DNA of 64,000 bases, from positions 36,556-100,555 of the forward strand of contig JAIOXZ010000013.1 of NCBI GenBank assembly GCA_021741355.1. Direction: 5' to 3'. Each line of letters begins with the position of its first letter. Positions within the stretch are counted from its first letter, which is position 1. Below are positions 32,349-41,215 of this stretch, piece after piece. The stretch is from Caulobacter sp. (GTDB taxonomy: Bacteria; Pseudomonadota; Alphaproteobacteria; Caulobacterales; Caulobacteraceae). The position numbers and the translations under genes were made by a program. Below the pieces are notes generated by a model. It was given only the letters and a program-made list of their open reading frames with translations. It was not told the DNA's origin and ran no database searches.

Positions 32349-34514
32349 ATGAACGCGCACAGCAAGACGATTGAACCCTCCCGCCGCGACCTCGTCGTCG
32401 GCGCCAGCCTGGTCGGCGGCGCCCTTCTGGTCGGCTGCTCGCCCGCCGATCTGCTGGCGGCAGGCGCCAAGACCGAGGTCGGCGCCTTCGGCCCCTTCAT
32501 CAAGATCGCCGCCGACGGCTCGGTGACGGTGATTTCCAAACACATCGAGTTCGGCCAGGGCAACCATGCCGGGCTGGCGGCCATCGTCGCCGAGGAACTG
32601 GACGCCGACTGGACCCGGGTCCTCGTCGAACAGGCGCCCGCCAACGCCAAACTCTACGCCAACACCGGCATGGGCGCGCAGGGCACCGGCGGCTCGACGG
32701 CGATCGCCAACAGCTGGGACCAGCTGCGCAAGGCCGGCGCCGGCGCACGGGCGATGTTCGTCCAGGCCGCCGCGGGCAAATGGAAGGTTCCGGCGACCGA
32801 GATCACCGTCAAGGACGGCGTCCTCAGCCACAAGAGCGGCAAGTCCGCCGGCTTCGGCGACCTGCTGGCCGACGCCGCCAAGGTCACGCCGCCCGAGGCC
32901 GTGACTCTGAAGGATCCCAGGACCTTCACCCTGATCGGCACCGATCGCGTGCGTCGCAAGGACAGTCTGGCCAAGAGCACCGGGACCGCGCGCTTCACGC
33001 TGGATGTCCAGGAACCCGACCTGCTGGTGGCCATGGTCGCCCATGCGCCGAAGTTCGGCGCCAAGGTGAAGAGCTTCGACGCCACGGCGGCGAAAGCCGT
33101 GCCTGGCGTTGTGGCGGTCTACGAGATTCCGACCGGTGTGGCGGTGGTCGCCAACGACACCTGGTCCGCCAGCAAGGGCCGCGACGCCCTGAAGGTCGTG
33201 TGGGACGAGTCGAAGGTCGAGACCCGCAGCTCCGACCAGATCATGGCCGAGTTCCAGGCGGCCGGCGCCGGCAAGGGACCCAAGGACCTCAAGTGGGTTC
33301 CGTTCGATTCCAAGGGCGATGCGAGCAAGGCCACGGACGGCGAGGTGTTCGAGGCGACCTACGACTTCCCCTATCTCGCCCACGCGACCATGGAGCCGAT
33401 GAATGCGGTCGCCCGGGTCAAGGGCAACAGCGTGTCGATGACCTTCGGCTCGCAGATCCCGACCATCGACCAGCTCAACGCGGCCAAGATCGTCGGCACC
33501 CTGCCCGGCGCCGTGAAGATCGAGACCCTGTTCGCCGGCGGCTCGTTCGGCCGGCGTGGCAACTTCCAGTCCGACTACTCGGCCGAGTGCGTGCATATCG
33601 CCAAGAAGGTCGGCGGCGGACGGCCGGTGAAACTGGTCTGGACCCGCGAGGACGACATGCGGGCCGGCTACTTCCGGCCGATCGTCCACCACAGCGTCAG
33701 GATCACGCTCGACAAGGACGGCTATCCGGCTACCTGGCGGCAGCGGGTGGTCACCCAGACCCTGATGAAGGGCTCACCCATGCCGTCCTCGGGCGATCTC
33801 GACGCCACGGCGGTCGAGGGCGCGCTCGGCTCGCCCTATCTGAAGGCTACGCCCGTGGTCGACGCCCAGTTGGCGCTGCCCGATATCGGCGTGCCGGTGC
33901 TGTGGTGGCGATCGGTGGGCGCGACCCACACCGCCTTTGTGATGGAGCACACCATCGACCAGCTGGCCCGCAAGGCCGGCAAGGATCCGATCGAATACCG
34001 CCGCACCCTCTACACCCGCGCCGGCGCCAAGCGACATCTGGCGGTGATGGACCTGGCGATCGCCAAGGCCGGCCCGGCGCCCGCCGGTCTCGCCCGCGGC
34101 ATCGCGGTGCATGAATCGTTCGGCTCGGTGGTCGCCCAGATCGCCGATGTGGACCTCAGCGGCGCCGAGCCCCGCGTGGGCCGGGTGGTCACCGCGATCG
34201 ACTGCGGCACGGCGATCGCACCGAACCAGGTCGCCGCCCAGATGGAAGGCGGCACCTGCTACGGCCTGTCGGCGGCCCTCTACGGCGAGGTCACGCTGAA
34301 GGACGGCGCGGTCCAGCAGACCAACTTCGACACCTACCGCGTCCTGCGGATGAGCGAGTCGCCGACGGTCGAGACCCATATCCTGCCGTCCGGCAACGCG
34401 CCGACCGGCGCGGGCGAGCCCGGCACGCCGGTCATCGCTCCGGCCGTCGCCAACGCCATCCTCGGCGCCGGCAAGCCCGCGACCTACCGGCTGCCGTTCG
34501 TCCGGAGCGTTTAG
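32349..34514 (+). CDS. iorB: Isoquinoline 1-oxidoreductase-type molybdenum subunit
   Basis: 721 aa from the ATG at 32349. Tat-type leader: PSRRDLVVGASLVGGALLVGC. Xanthine-oxidase-family molybdopterin-cytosine-dinucleotide subunit with the two repeated aldehyde-dehydrogenase-like domains: IEFGQGNHAGLAAIVAEEL, MGAQGTGGSTAI, TLFAGGSFGRRGNFQSDYS and RVVTAIDCGTAIAPNQVAAQ. The likely catalytic Glu is in TGAGEPGTPVIAPAVANAI. It needs cytosine-dinucleotide cofactor, matching the convergent MocA-type gene and the nearby XdhC. A hairpin cluster follows the stop. Confidence 0.92.
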   Translation: MNAHSKTIEPSRRDLVVGASLVGGALLVGCSPADLLAAGAKTEVGAFGPFIKIAADGSVTVISKHIEFGQGNHAGLAAIVAEELDADWTRVLVEQAPANAKLYANTGMGAQGTGGSTAIANSWDQLRKAGAGARAMFVQAAAGKWKVPATEITVKDGVLSHKSGKSAGFGDLLADAAKVTPPEAVTLKDPRTFTLIGTDRVRRKDSLAKSTGTARFTLDVQEPDLLVAMVAHAPKFGAKVKSFDATAAKAVPGVVAVYEIPTGVAVVANDTWSASKGRDALKVVWDESKVETRSSDQIMAEFQAAGAGKGPKDLKWVPFDSKGDASKATDGEVFEATYDFPYLAHATMEPMNAVARVKGNSVSMTFGSQIPTIDQLNAAKIVGTLPGAVKIETLFAGGSFGRRGNFQSDYSAECVHIAKKVGGGRPVKLVWTREDDMRAGYFRPIVHHSVRITLDKDGYPATWRQRVVTQTLMKGSPMPSSGDLDATAVEGALGSPYLKATPVVDAQLALPDIGVPVLWWRSVGATHTAFVMEHTIDQLARKAGKDPIEYRRTLYTRAGAKRHLAVMDLAIAKAGPAPAGLARGIAVHESFGSVVAQIADVDLSGAEPRVGRVVTAIDCGTAIAPNQVAAQMEGGTCYGLSAALYGEVTLKDGAVQQTNFDTYRVLRMSESPTVETHILPSGNAPTGAGEPGTPVIAPAVANAILGAGKPATYRLPFVRSV

Positions 34515-34526
34515 CGCTCGATCGAT

Positions 34527-34638
34527 CCTCCCCGCTTTGCGGGGAGGGGGACCACGCGAAGCGTGGTGGAGGGGAGTCGGTGCACGGACTCCCCCTCAGT
34601 CACGCTCCGCGTGACAGCTCCCCACCAGGGTGGGGAGC
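34527..34638. terminator. Cluster of five hairpins between convergent genes
   Basis: Consecutive palindromes occur at 34528-34546 (CTCCCCGC/GCGGGGAG), 34552-34566 (CCACGC/GCGTGG), 34571-34594 (GGGGAGTC/GACTCCCC), 34600-34614 and 34618-34638 (CTCCCCACC/GGTGGGGAG). They fill the gap between iorB and the convergent mocA-like gene. The sequence looks like the REP-type palindromes also seen at 44101-44236. Bidirectional termination is inferred from position. Confidence 0.7.
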
Positions 34639-34653
34639 ATCGTCGTGGGCTGT

Positions 34654-35253
34654 CTATTTCTCATCCACATCGAACAGCACGCCGTCATCCTCGGTGGGGG
34701 TCAGCGTCAGGCCGTGGGTCATGGCGTTGAGCAGCCAGCCGGCGCCCCGGTCTCCGGCGAGGGACAGCAGGGCGGGGAACAGCTCGGCCGAAAACAGCGC
34801 CGGGTGTCCGCGCCGGTCTCGGCACACCGGCGCGGCGGCGCGGGCGCCGGCCGCCAGGGCTTGGGCCAGCTTCGGCGCGATGTCGTGCGGAATGCGCGGC
34901 ATGTCGCCCAGGAACACGAATGCGCCGGCGGCATCGGGCGGCAGGGCGCCGACAGCTGTTCGCAGCGAGGCGCCCATGCCCTCGGCGTGCAGGCTGTTGT
35001 GAACCAGATGCAGCCGGGCGGACTGGCCGCTTCGGTCTGCGTGGCGGCTGGCCGCCCGCACCACCGCCTCGTCGGCGCCCCAGATCACCGTCACGGATCG
35101 CACCGGTGCGGCGAAGGCGGCGTCCAGCGCGGCGTCCAGCAGCAGGCCGTCGCCCCACGGCGCGGTCAGCTTGCCGCCGCCGAAGCGGGTACCCGCCCCC
35201 GCCGCCAGCACGATCGCCTCCAGAGGCCCTGTATCCGGTAGCAATGGCGTCAC
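34654..35253 (-). CDS. mocA: MocA-type molybdopterin nucleotidyltransferase
   Basis: 199 aa. Adds CMP (or another nucleotide) to molybdopterin for xanthine-oxidase-family enzymes. Nucleotide-binding start [21 protein letters not shown]; metal-binding [28 protein letters not shown] and [14 protein letters not shown] are MocA landmarks. It differs from MobA at 15592 by GGGK and by the EGMGASL segment. It converges with iorB, whose product should need the cytosine form, and is divergent from moaA across a short gap. Confidence 0.85.
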   Translation of the reverse strand: MTPLLPDTGPLEAIVLAAGAGTRFGGGKLTAPWGDGLLLDAALDAAFAAPVRSVTVIWGADEAVVRAASRHADRSGQSARLHLVHNSLHAEGMGASLRTAVGALPPDAAGAFVFLGDMPRIPHDIAPKLAQALAAGARAAAPVCRDRRGHPALFSAELFPALLSLAGDRGAGWLLNAMTHGLTLTPTEDDGVLFDVDEK

Positions 35254-35282
35254 GCCCGTCTCCGCCCTATTGTATGCAGCCT

Positions 35283-36296
35283 ATGACGACCACGACCGCC
35301 CGTCCCGCCCTGATCGACGGCTTTGGCCGCACCGTGACCTATCTGCGGGTCTCGGTGACGGACAGGTGCGACCTGCGCTGCGTCTACTGCATGGCCGAGA
35401 AGATGGTCTTCCTGCCCAAGGCGGAAGTACTGACGCTCGAGGAGCTGGACCGGATCAGCAGCGCCTTCATCAGCCTTGGCGTGCGAAAACTGCGGCTGAC
35501 GGGCGGCGAGCCGCTGGTGCGCAAGGGCTTCATGAGCCTTGTCGAAAGCCTGTCCCGCCATCTGAAGTCGGGCGCGCTGGACGAGCTGACCCTGACCACC
35601 AACGGCACCCGGCTGGCGGAACTCGCCGCCGATCTGGCCCGGCTGGGCGTGCAGCGGGTCAATGTGTCGATGGACACCCTCAAACCGGACCTGTTCCGCA
35701 CCCTGACCCGCGGCGGCGACCTGGCGAAAGTCATCACCGGGATCGAGGCGGCCCAGGCCGCCGGCATCGCGGTCAAGATCAACGCGGTCGCCCTGGCGCA
35801 GGACAACGCCGCCGAGATCCCCCAGCTGATCCAGTGGGCGCATGGCAGGGGCCTCGACATGACCCTGATCGAGACGATGCCGCTGGGCGAGGTCGAGGCG
35901 GACCGCACCGACCAGTTCCTCTCGCTGGAGCAGGTCCGGCGCGAGCTTTCGAGCTACTGGACCCTGACCGACCTGCCGCTGAACACCGGCGGCCCGGCGC
36001 GCTATGTGCGGGTCGAGGAGACCGGTGGCCGGCTGGGCCTGATCACGCCGCTGAGCCATAATTTCTGCGAGGCCTGCAACCGGGTGCGGCTGACCTGCAC
36101 CGGGACCCTGCACACCTGCCTCGGCCGCGAGGACGCCTCCGACCTGCGGGCGGTGCTGCGCGCCGGCGCCGACGACGAGGACCTGATCGAGGCGATCCGG
36201 CATGCCGTCGACGCAAAGCCCCAGGGCCACGATTTCCAGATCGCGCGCGGCGAGGCGCCGGCCACCCGCCGCCACATGTCCACGACGGGCGGCTGA
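35283..36296 (+). CDS. moaA: GTP 3',8-cyclase
   Basis: 337 aa; the ATG at 35283 is used, with 35274 an alternative. Radical-SAM enzyme for the first step of molybdopterin synthesis. The N-terminal cluster motif is [24 protein letters not shown] is the SAM-binding GGEP region. The C-terminal second cluster is [18 protein letters not shown]. It starts a compact moaA-moaD-moaE-moaB-moaC operon with spacing of one base or overlaps. The C-terminus lacks a GG ending; the last residues are TTGG, so a GG pair is in fact present as in most MoaA proteins. Confidence 0.96.
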   Translation: MTTTTARPALIDGFGRTVTYLRVSVTDRCDLRCVYCMAEKMVFLPKAEVLTLEELDRISSAFISLGVRKLRLTGGEPLVRKGFMSLVESLSRHLKSGALDELTLTTNGTRLAELAADLARLGVQRVNVSMDTLKPDLFRTLTRGGDLAKVITGIEAAQAAGIAVKINAVALAQDNAAEIPQLIQWAHGRGLDMTLIETMPLGEVEADRTDQFLSLEQVRRELSSYWTLTDLPLNTGGPARYVRVEETGGRLGLITPLSHNFCEACNRVRLTCTGTLHTCLGREDASDLRAVLRAGADDEDLIEAIRHAVDAKPQGHDFQIARGEAPATRRHMSTTGG

Positions 36297-36297
36297 G

Positions 36298-36537
36298 ATG
36301 GCGCGGGTCCTGCTGTTCGGCCGTCTTGCGGACATCGCCGGCTGGCGCGACGCCATGATCGACGCGACAAGCCTCACCGGTCTGCGAGACACCCTGACCG
36401 CCACGGATGCAGCCTTGGGCGAAGCGTTGGCCGGGCCAGGCGTTCAGGCCGCCGTCGACAAGGCGATCGTCCGCGGCGACGTCGCCCTGTCCGCCGCATC
36501 CGAGGTCGCCTTCCTGCCGCCGATGAGCGGCGGATGA
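36298..36537 (+). CDS. moaD: Molybdopterin synthase small subunit
   Basis: 79 aa ubiquitin-like protein from the ATG at 36298, one base after the moaA stop. It begins MARVLLFGRLADIAGW and ends EVAFLPPMSGG; the terminal Gly-Gly is thiocarboxylated and donates sulfur to precursor Z. PPMSGG is the family hallmark. The stop overlaps the moaE start (ATGA), coupling the two synthase subunits. Confidence 0.95.
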   Translation: MARVLLFGRLADIAGWRDAMIDATSLTGLRDTLTATDAALGEALAGPGVQAAVDKAIVRGDVALSAASEVAFLPPMSGG

Positions 36538-36980
36538 GTGTTCGCCTTCAGTCCGAACCGTTCGAACCGGGCGACCTGCTGACCGCCTTCAGCGCGGGAC
36601 GGGGTGAAACGGGCGCCGTGGTCAGCTTCACAGGCCTGACGCGCGCGGAGCAGGGCCGGACCACCACGCTGGAACTGGAGGCCTACCCCGGCTTCACCGA
36701 CGGCGAGATCACCCGCATCGGCGAGGCGGCGGCGGCGCGCTGGGGCCTGCAGGACTGGCTGGTCGTGCACCGGGTCGGACCGATCGCGCCGGGCGAGGCG
36801 GTGGTGTTTGTAGCCACGGCGTCGGCGCACCGGCGCGAAGCCTTCGAGGCCTGCGATCACCTGATGGACTACCTCAAGAGCCGCGCGCCCTTCTGGAAGA
36901 AGGAGCACGGCCCGGACGGCGCCCGCTGGATCGAGCCGACCGATCGTGACAGGACAGACGCTGAACGCTGGGAGACCTGA
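36534..36980 (+). CDS. moaE: Molybdopterin synthase catalytic subunit
   Basis: 148 aa. Forms the heterotetramer with MoaD that makes molybdopterin dithiolene. Key segments are AVVSFTGLTR, LELEAYPGFTD, VVHRVGPIAPGEAVVFVATAS and HRREAFEACDHLMDYLKSRAPFWKKE; the last contains the Lys residues that meet the MoaD tail. Overlaps moaD by 4 bases and abuts moaB directly. Confidence 0.96.
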   Translation: MSVRLQSEPFEPGDLLTAFSAGRGETGAVVSFTGLTRAEQGRTTTLELEAYPGFTDGEITRIGEAAAARWGLQDWLVVHRVGPIAPGEAVVFVATASAHRREAFEACDHLMDYLKSRAPFWKKEHGPDGARWIEPTDRDRTDAERWET

Positions 36981-37532
36981 ATGACCTCGCCCTTCCCCAT
37001 CGGCGGCAAGATCGACGAGAGCCTGGCGGTGACGCCGGTGCGCGTGGCCGTCCTGACCGTCTCCGACACCCGCGACGAGGAGAGCGACACCTCCGGCCAC
37101 CTGCTGGCCGAGCGGGTGAAGAGCGCCGGACACGAGCTCGCCGACAAGCGCATGGTCCGCGATGACGTCGCGCAGATCCGCCAGCAGATCGAGGCCTGGG
37201 TGGCGTCCGGTTCGGTCGACGCGATCGTCACGACCGGCGGCACCGGCCTGACCGGCCGCGACGTGACGCCGGAAGCGGTGCGTCCGCTGTTCGACAAGGA
37301 GATCGACGGCTTCTCGGTGATCTTCCATCTGGTCAGCTACCAGTCGGTGGGCCTCTCGACGCTGCAGTCGCGGGCCCTGGCGGGGCTGGTGAAGGGCGTG
37401 TTCGTCTTCTGCCTGCCCGGCTCCAACGGCGCGGTGAAGGACGGCTGGGACAAGGTCATCGCCGCCCAGCTCGACAGCCGTCACCGGCCCTGCAACATGG
37501 TCGAGCTGATGCCCCGGCTGCTCGAGCAATGA
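36981..37532 (+). CDS. moaB: Molybdopterin adenylyltransferase-type protein MoaB
   Basis: 183 aa, starting right after the moaE stop. MogA/MoaB family, which adenylylates molybdopterin before metal insertion. Family marks are [21 protein letters not shown], the MPT-binding [17 protein letters not shown] and [18 protein letters not shown]. No MoeA-type molybdenum insertase was found in this window, so it is probably elsewhere. Overlaps moaC by 4 bases. Confidence 0.94.
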   Translation: MTSPFPIGGKIDESLAVTPVRVAVLTVSDTRDEESDTSGHLLAERVKSAGHELADKRMVRDDVAQIRQQIEAWVASGSVDAIVTTGGTGLTGRDVTPEAVRPLFDKEIDGFSVIFHLVSYQSVGLSTLQSRALAGLVKGVFVFCLPGSNGAVKDGWDKVIAAQLDSRHRPCNMVELMPRLLEQ

Positions 37533-38008
37533 GCAAGCTGACCCACATCGACGCCGAGGGCCGCGCCCGAATGGTCGACGTCTCCGACAAGCCGTCGACG
37601 GCCCGCGAGGCGGTGGCGACGGGTCTGGTGCGGATGGATACGGCGACCCGCGACCTCGCCCTCTCGGGCGACGCGAAGAAGGGCGATGTCCGGGCCACGG
37701 CCGAGATCGCTGGCGTGATGGCGGCCAAGAAGACCAGCGACCTGATCCCGCTCTGTCATCCGCTGGCCCTGTCGAAGGTCGAGGTGTCGGTGACGCCGCA
37801 CGAGGACGGCCTGGCGGTGACGGCGCGCGTCAAGACCACCGGCCCGACCGGGGTCGAGATGGAGGCGCTGACCGCCGTCTCGGTCGCCTGCCTGACGATC
37901 TACGACATGCTCAAGGCCGCCGACAAAGGCATGGTCATCGAGGCCGTGCGGCTGGAGCTGAAGACCGGCGGCAAGTCGGGTGAGTGGAAGCGGCTGCATA
38001 CGCTGTAG
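37529..38008 (+). CDS. moaC: Cyclic pyranopterin monophosphate synthase
   Basis: 159 aa. Works with MoaA to make cyclic pyranopterin monophosphate. It begins [19 protein letters not shown] and contains the active-site motif [18 protein letters not shown] and [24 protein letters not shown]. Last gene of the moaADEBC operon; a repeat element begins about 55 bases after its stop and may stop transcription against the convergent xdhC-type gene. Confidence 0.97.
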   Translation: MSKLTHIDAEGRARMVDVSDKPSTAREAVATGLVRMDTATRDLALSGDAKKGDVRATAEIAGVMAAKKTSDLIPLCHPLALSKVEVSVTPHEDGLAVTARVKTTGPTGVEMEALTAVSVACLTIYDMLKAADKGMVIEAVRLELKTGGKSGEWKRLHTL

Positions 38009-38062
38009 TCCTCACCGGCTCCCGACCAACCATTCCCGCGGGCTCGCGGCAGACCCGCTCTC

Positions 38063-38190
38063 ATGTCTTGAAGGCCAGTGTTGCTCCGGCGGACGGCCTG
38101 CTCAAGGACCGCTTCGCGGCCGCGCAGCGGCGAGCCCGAAGGGCTCGTCCTTGACCAGGACGACCGTCCGGAGCGCATCATTCCATCAAG
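38063..38190. repeat. Intergenic palindromic element, copy B (inverted relative to copy A)
   Basis: The core 38083-38174 is bounded by GCTCCGG and CCGGAGC and contains CGCTTCGCGGCCGCGCAGCG. It aligns with the reverse complement of 9289-9379 along its full length. The flanks ATGTCTTG (left) and CATTCCATCAAGGCC (right) resemble the flanks of copy A in direct orientation. The right edge runs into the last codons of the xdhC-type gene. It also sits where a moaC/xdhC bidirectional terminator is expected. Confidence 0.75.
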
Positions 38191-39158
38191 GCCAAAGGGC
38201 GAGTGTCATCGGTTCGGGTGTGGAGGTCAGAGCGTATCCTGATCACCTCCCCAATCGTCGCCACCGCCACCTCCCATGGAGCCTTGCCGCCGAGGTCGAG
38301 ACCGATCGGGGCCCTGAGCTTCGCGATCGCCGCCTCCGTGACCCCATCGCGCCTCAGCAGCGCCAGCCGCTCCGCCAGCCGCTTCCGCGCGCCCAGCAAG
38401 CCTACATATGGCGCGGCCGACGGCAGGGCGGCCAAGAGCGCCGCATGGTCGATCTCCAGGTCGTGGCTGCAGACAGCGACGGCAGTCCAGGCGTCGAGCC
38501 CGCTGGCCGCCAGCGCCGTCGCGGGATCATCCCGGTTGTAGGCCACCCCTGGCAGCGGCGGCGGGCTCGCCGGGCCGCGGGGTCGCACCAGCGTCGTGTC
38601 GAACCCCGACAGTGCGCCCAGCTTCGCGATGGCCAGGGCCGTGGGATCGCCGCCGATCACTGCCAGCCGCCAGACCGGATCGTGCCGCCTGACCAGCGCG
38701 CCCGGCCAGACCTCCGCCGCTTCGGCGCAAATCCTGCGCTCGCCGTCCGATACCCAGACGGCGGGCCGCCGCGCGTCCATCAGCCGGAAGAGATCCGCCG
38801 CCGCCGTGTCGTTCGGCTCGATCCGCTCGATCAGGATCTCGATCCGCGCGCCGCAGAGCAGGCGGATGTCCGGCCAGGGACTGCCCTCGCCATAGACCAG
38901 CCGGCGCGGCGCCCCATCGGCCAGACAGGCGCGGGCGTGTCCCGCGACATCGCCTTCGACACAGCCGCCGGACAGGAAGCCGGAGACCAGCCCTTCGGCG
39001 AACACCATCTGGGTGCCGACCGGACGCGGACCGCCGTCGCCGAGCGCGGCGATGGTCGCCAGTACGGCCGGCTTGCCCGCCGCGAGGGCGGTGCGCAGGG
39101 CGGGTCTCTGGTCATCGGTCAGGCCGTAGTCCGGCCAGTCGGGAAGCGGGGTGTCCAT
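38178..39158 (-). CDS. XdhC-family molybdoenzyme maturation protein
   Basis: 326 aa from the ATG at 39158. XdhC proteins bind and sulfurate the molybdenum cofactor and insert it into xanthine-oxidase-family enzymes. The N-terminal XdhC/CoxI domain shows RPVGTQMVFAEG and FLSGGCVEGDV; the C-terminal Rossmann-type domain shows LAVIGGDPTALAIAKL and VGLLGARKRLAERLALLRRDG. The last residues (about TRPLALME) are read from the edge of repeat copy B, so the C-terminus was probably lengthened by it. A client is the IorAB-type enzyme. Confidence 0.9.
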   Translation of the reverse strand: MDTPLPDWPDYGLTDDQRPALRTALAAGKPAVLATIAALGDGGPRPVGTQMVFAEGLVSGFLSGGCVEGDVAGHARACLADGAPRRLVYGEGSPWPDIRLLCGARIEILIERIEPNDTAAADLFRLMDARRPAVWVSDGERRICAEAAEVWPGALVRRHDPVWRLAVIGGDPTALAIAKLGALSGFDTTLVRPRGPASPPPLPGVAYNRDDPATALAASGLDAWTAVAVCSHDLEIDHAALLAALPSAAPYVGLLGARKRLAERLALLRRDGVTEAAIAKLRAPIGLDLGGKAPWEVAVATIGEVIRIRSDLHTRTDDTRPLALME

Positions 39159-39168
39159 CGGCGCGACA

Positions 39169-39183
39169 TTAACCCCCGCTAAA
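39169..39183. promoter_or_regulatory. CtrA-box-like site, one mismatch
   Basis: TTAA-CCCCCGC-TAAA fits TTAA-N7-TTAA except for one base. It lies in the 104-base divergent gap, 80 bases upstream of the pseudo-aminotransferase operon and 11 bases upstream of xdhC. Another TTAA follows near 39203. With one mismatch, chance occurrence is possible. Confidence 0.35.
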
Positions 39184-39262
39184 CGCTCTCGATACCGCTT
39201 CCTTAAGGGGTTGGCGCGCATGGTTACGGCTGACTTCACCACGAAGCCGGGAAGGAACCCCG

Positions 39263-40306
39263 ATGGGGCGCGCCGCCTTCATACCCGCTCCGCCCGCCCC
39301 GAAAGGGGGTCCGCGCCTGCGCGCGGCCGGCTGCCGGCTGTGGGACAGCGACGGCGACGAGCGCATCGACTTCGACATGGCCGGGGGCTCGGCCCTGCTC
39401 GGCCACGCCCATCCCGCGATCGAATCCGCCATTGCCGACGGCCCGCCCGCCGAGGGCGTAGTCGAGGCCGCCCTGTCCCGGCTGCTGCCCGGTTCCAGCG
39501 CCGTCCGCTTCTGCGCCGAGGAGTCCCAGGCCCTGCCTGCGGCGATCGATGCGGCCCGGCGGGCGACCGGCCGTCGCCGCGCCGCCGTCTGGGAGGTCGA
39601 GGCCGGCGTCTATGGCGGCGTCGATGACCTGGCCGCGATCATCGTCGACCCGCTCGGCGCCGCGCCCGGCGACCTGGCCGCCGTCCGTCGCGCCGCCGAC
39701 GTCGCCGGGGCCGTGCTGATCTTCGACGAGGGCGCCTCCGCCTTCCGCGTGCATGAGAACGGCGCCCAGGGGCTGACCGGCGTGTCGCCTGACCTGGCCG
39801 TATTCGGCTCGGCGCTCGCAAACGGTCGATCCATCGGCGCCATCGCCGGCCGCATTGACCTGATCTTCGCCCTTGATCCCGAGGACCTGCCCGCTCCGTC
39901 GCCGGCTGCGTTGGCCGCCACCGGCGCGACGCTCAGATTGCTGGCCGTCGACCCGGTCGCGCCGCGCCTGCGGGTGCTGGGCGCCGAACTGCAGGCCGAG
40001 GTCGCCGAACTCACGCGCGCCGCCGGCGCCGAAAGGCTGTTCGCCCTCGGCGGCGATCCGTCACTGCCGACTCCGCTGTTCGCCCGCCCGCAGATCGAGG
40101 GCCTGTGGCTGCGCGGCATGGCCGACCGGGGCTTCGCCGTGGTCGGGCCGCACGCCCTGTCCGCCGCGCATGGCGAGCCGGAAGTCGCCGCCCTGATCGC
40201 CGCCTACGCCGATCTGCTGCCGAAATTCACCGAGGAAGGCCGCCGTCTGGGTCCGATCCCGCGTGCAGCCTTTGTTTACGACGTCCGTCCAGAAGGACAC
40301 GCATGA
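39263..40306 (+). CDS. Glutamate-1-semialdehyde-aminotransferase-like pseudoenzyme
   Basis: 347 aa, about 80 shorter than class III aminotransferases. The fold is recognisable: CRLWDSDGDERIDFDMAGGSALLGHAHP at the start, then VRFCAEESQALPAAIDAARRATGR, LIFDEGASAFR and LAVFGSALANGRSIGAIAGR. In active relatives the last segment reads FGKALGNG, with Lys binding PLP; here the position is Ser183. The phosphate-binding NGSDA is EESQA, and the GYHGWHD region is missing. PLP catalysis therefore looks lost. GGGAAGGAA precedes the ATG. First gene of a three-gene operon, coupled to the next by ATGA. Confidence 0.82.
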   Translation: MGRAAFIPAPPAPKGGPRLRAAGCRLWDSDGDERIDFDMAGGSALLGHAHPAIESAIADGPPAEGVVEAALSRLLPGSSAVRFCAEESQALPAAIDAARRATGRRRAAVWEVEAGVYGGVDDLAAIIVDPLGAAPGDLAAVRRAADVAGAVLIFDEGASAFRVHENGAQGLTGVSPDLAVFGSALANGRSIGAIAGRIDLIFALDPEDLPAPSPAALAATGATLRLLAVDPVAPRLRVLGAELQAEVAELTRAAGAERLFALGGDPSLPTPLFARPQIEGLWLRGMADRGFAVVGPHALSAAHGEPEVAALIAAYADLLPKFTEEGRRLGPIPRAAFVYDVRPEGHA

Positions 40307-41178
40307 ACCCTCTGCTCTCCAAGCTTGGTCTGGGCTCGGCCCAGTTCGTTCCCGGCGCGTCGATGCCGGCGCGCGGCCGCACGCCTGAAGTCGAGGCGCG
40401 GGACATCCTGACGATCGCCGCCCGGGGCGGCCTGTCGGTGTTCGATGCGTCCGGCTGCTGGGGGCGGTCCGAAACCCTGCTCGGCGACCTGATGCCGCGT
40501 CCGCTGCCGTTCCGGCTGGTGATCGCCACGGTCCGTCCCGACAGGGGTCCCGATTTCGTCGAAGGCGAGCTGCGCGCGAGCCTCGCCCGCCTGGCCGTGT
40601 CCCACGCGGACGCCGTCGTCGTGCCGCTGGCCGGCGATCTGTTCGGCCCGCACGGCATGGCCATGTGGACCCGCCTGCAACAGCTGCGCGACAGCGGCCT
40701 GATCGGCAAGATCGGCATCTCGCTGCATTCCACAGACGATCCCGTCGGGGTCGTGCGCCGCTTCAAGCCGGATCTGATCCAGGCGCCCGCCTCCCTGCTC
40801 GACCAGCGCATGCTGGCCGACGGCACGCTCGAGCGGATCGCCGGCATGGGCGTTGAGGTGCAGCTGCGCTCGATCTTCCTCAATGGTCTGTTGTTCCTGC
40901 CGCTCGATCGCATTCCGACGCCGCTGAAGGCTGCGTCCGGTTCGCTGTCGCGCGTGCGGCGCATGATTGCCGAAGGCCGCAGCGACCCGCTGCAGGCCGC
41001 GCTCGGCTTCGCCCTGTCGCGTCCCGAGGCCAGCACGGTGCTGGTCAATGTCACCACCGCCGCGGAGCTGTCGGCTGTCATCGCCGCCGCCGCCAGCCCG
41101 CCTCCCGATCTCGACTGGAACGAGATGGCCATCGACGACCCGGTGGCCCTCGATCCCCGCAGGTGGGCGGCCGCATAA
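40303..41178 (+). CDS. Aldo/keto-reductase-like pseudoenzyme
   Basis: 291 aa from the ATG at 40303, overlapping the previous stop. It aligns well with AKRs of spore-coat/nonulosonate clusters: LGLGSAQFVPG, the strand-helix ILTIAARGGLSVFDASG, LRDSGLIGKIGISLHSTDD, and VEVQLRSIFLNGLLFLP. The catalytic tetrad is largely gone. Asp48 is kept, but the Tyr of YGxSE is Trp53 (CWGRSE), the Lys after Thr is Val77 (IATVRP), and the His ending the next strand is Pro108 (VVVPLAG). The barrel seems intact, so a binding or scaffold role is likelier than reduction. Confidence 0.82.
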   Translation: MNPLLSKLGLGSAQFVPGASMPARGRTPEVEARDILTIAARGGLSVFDASGCWGRSETLLGDLMPRPLPFRLVIATVRPDRGPDFVEGELRASLARLAVSHADAVVVPLAGDLFGPHGMAMWTRLQQLRDSGLIGKIGISLHSTDDPVGVVRRFKPDLIQAPASLLDQRMLADGTLERIAGMGVEVQLRSIFLNGLLFLPLDRIPTPLKAASGSLSRVRRMIAEGRSDPLQAALGFALSRPEASTVLVNVTTAAELSAVIAAAASPPPDLDWNEMAIDDPVALDPRRWAAA

Positions 41179-41215
41179 GGCCGCCAAGCCGGCAACGCTC
41201 AGAAGGAGCACGCCA

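Noticed and set aside
34527..34638. CRISPR array
   Set aside because: The hairpins differ from each other, have no constant repeat-spacer spacing and no cas genes are nearby; they are terminator or REP-type palindromes.
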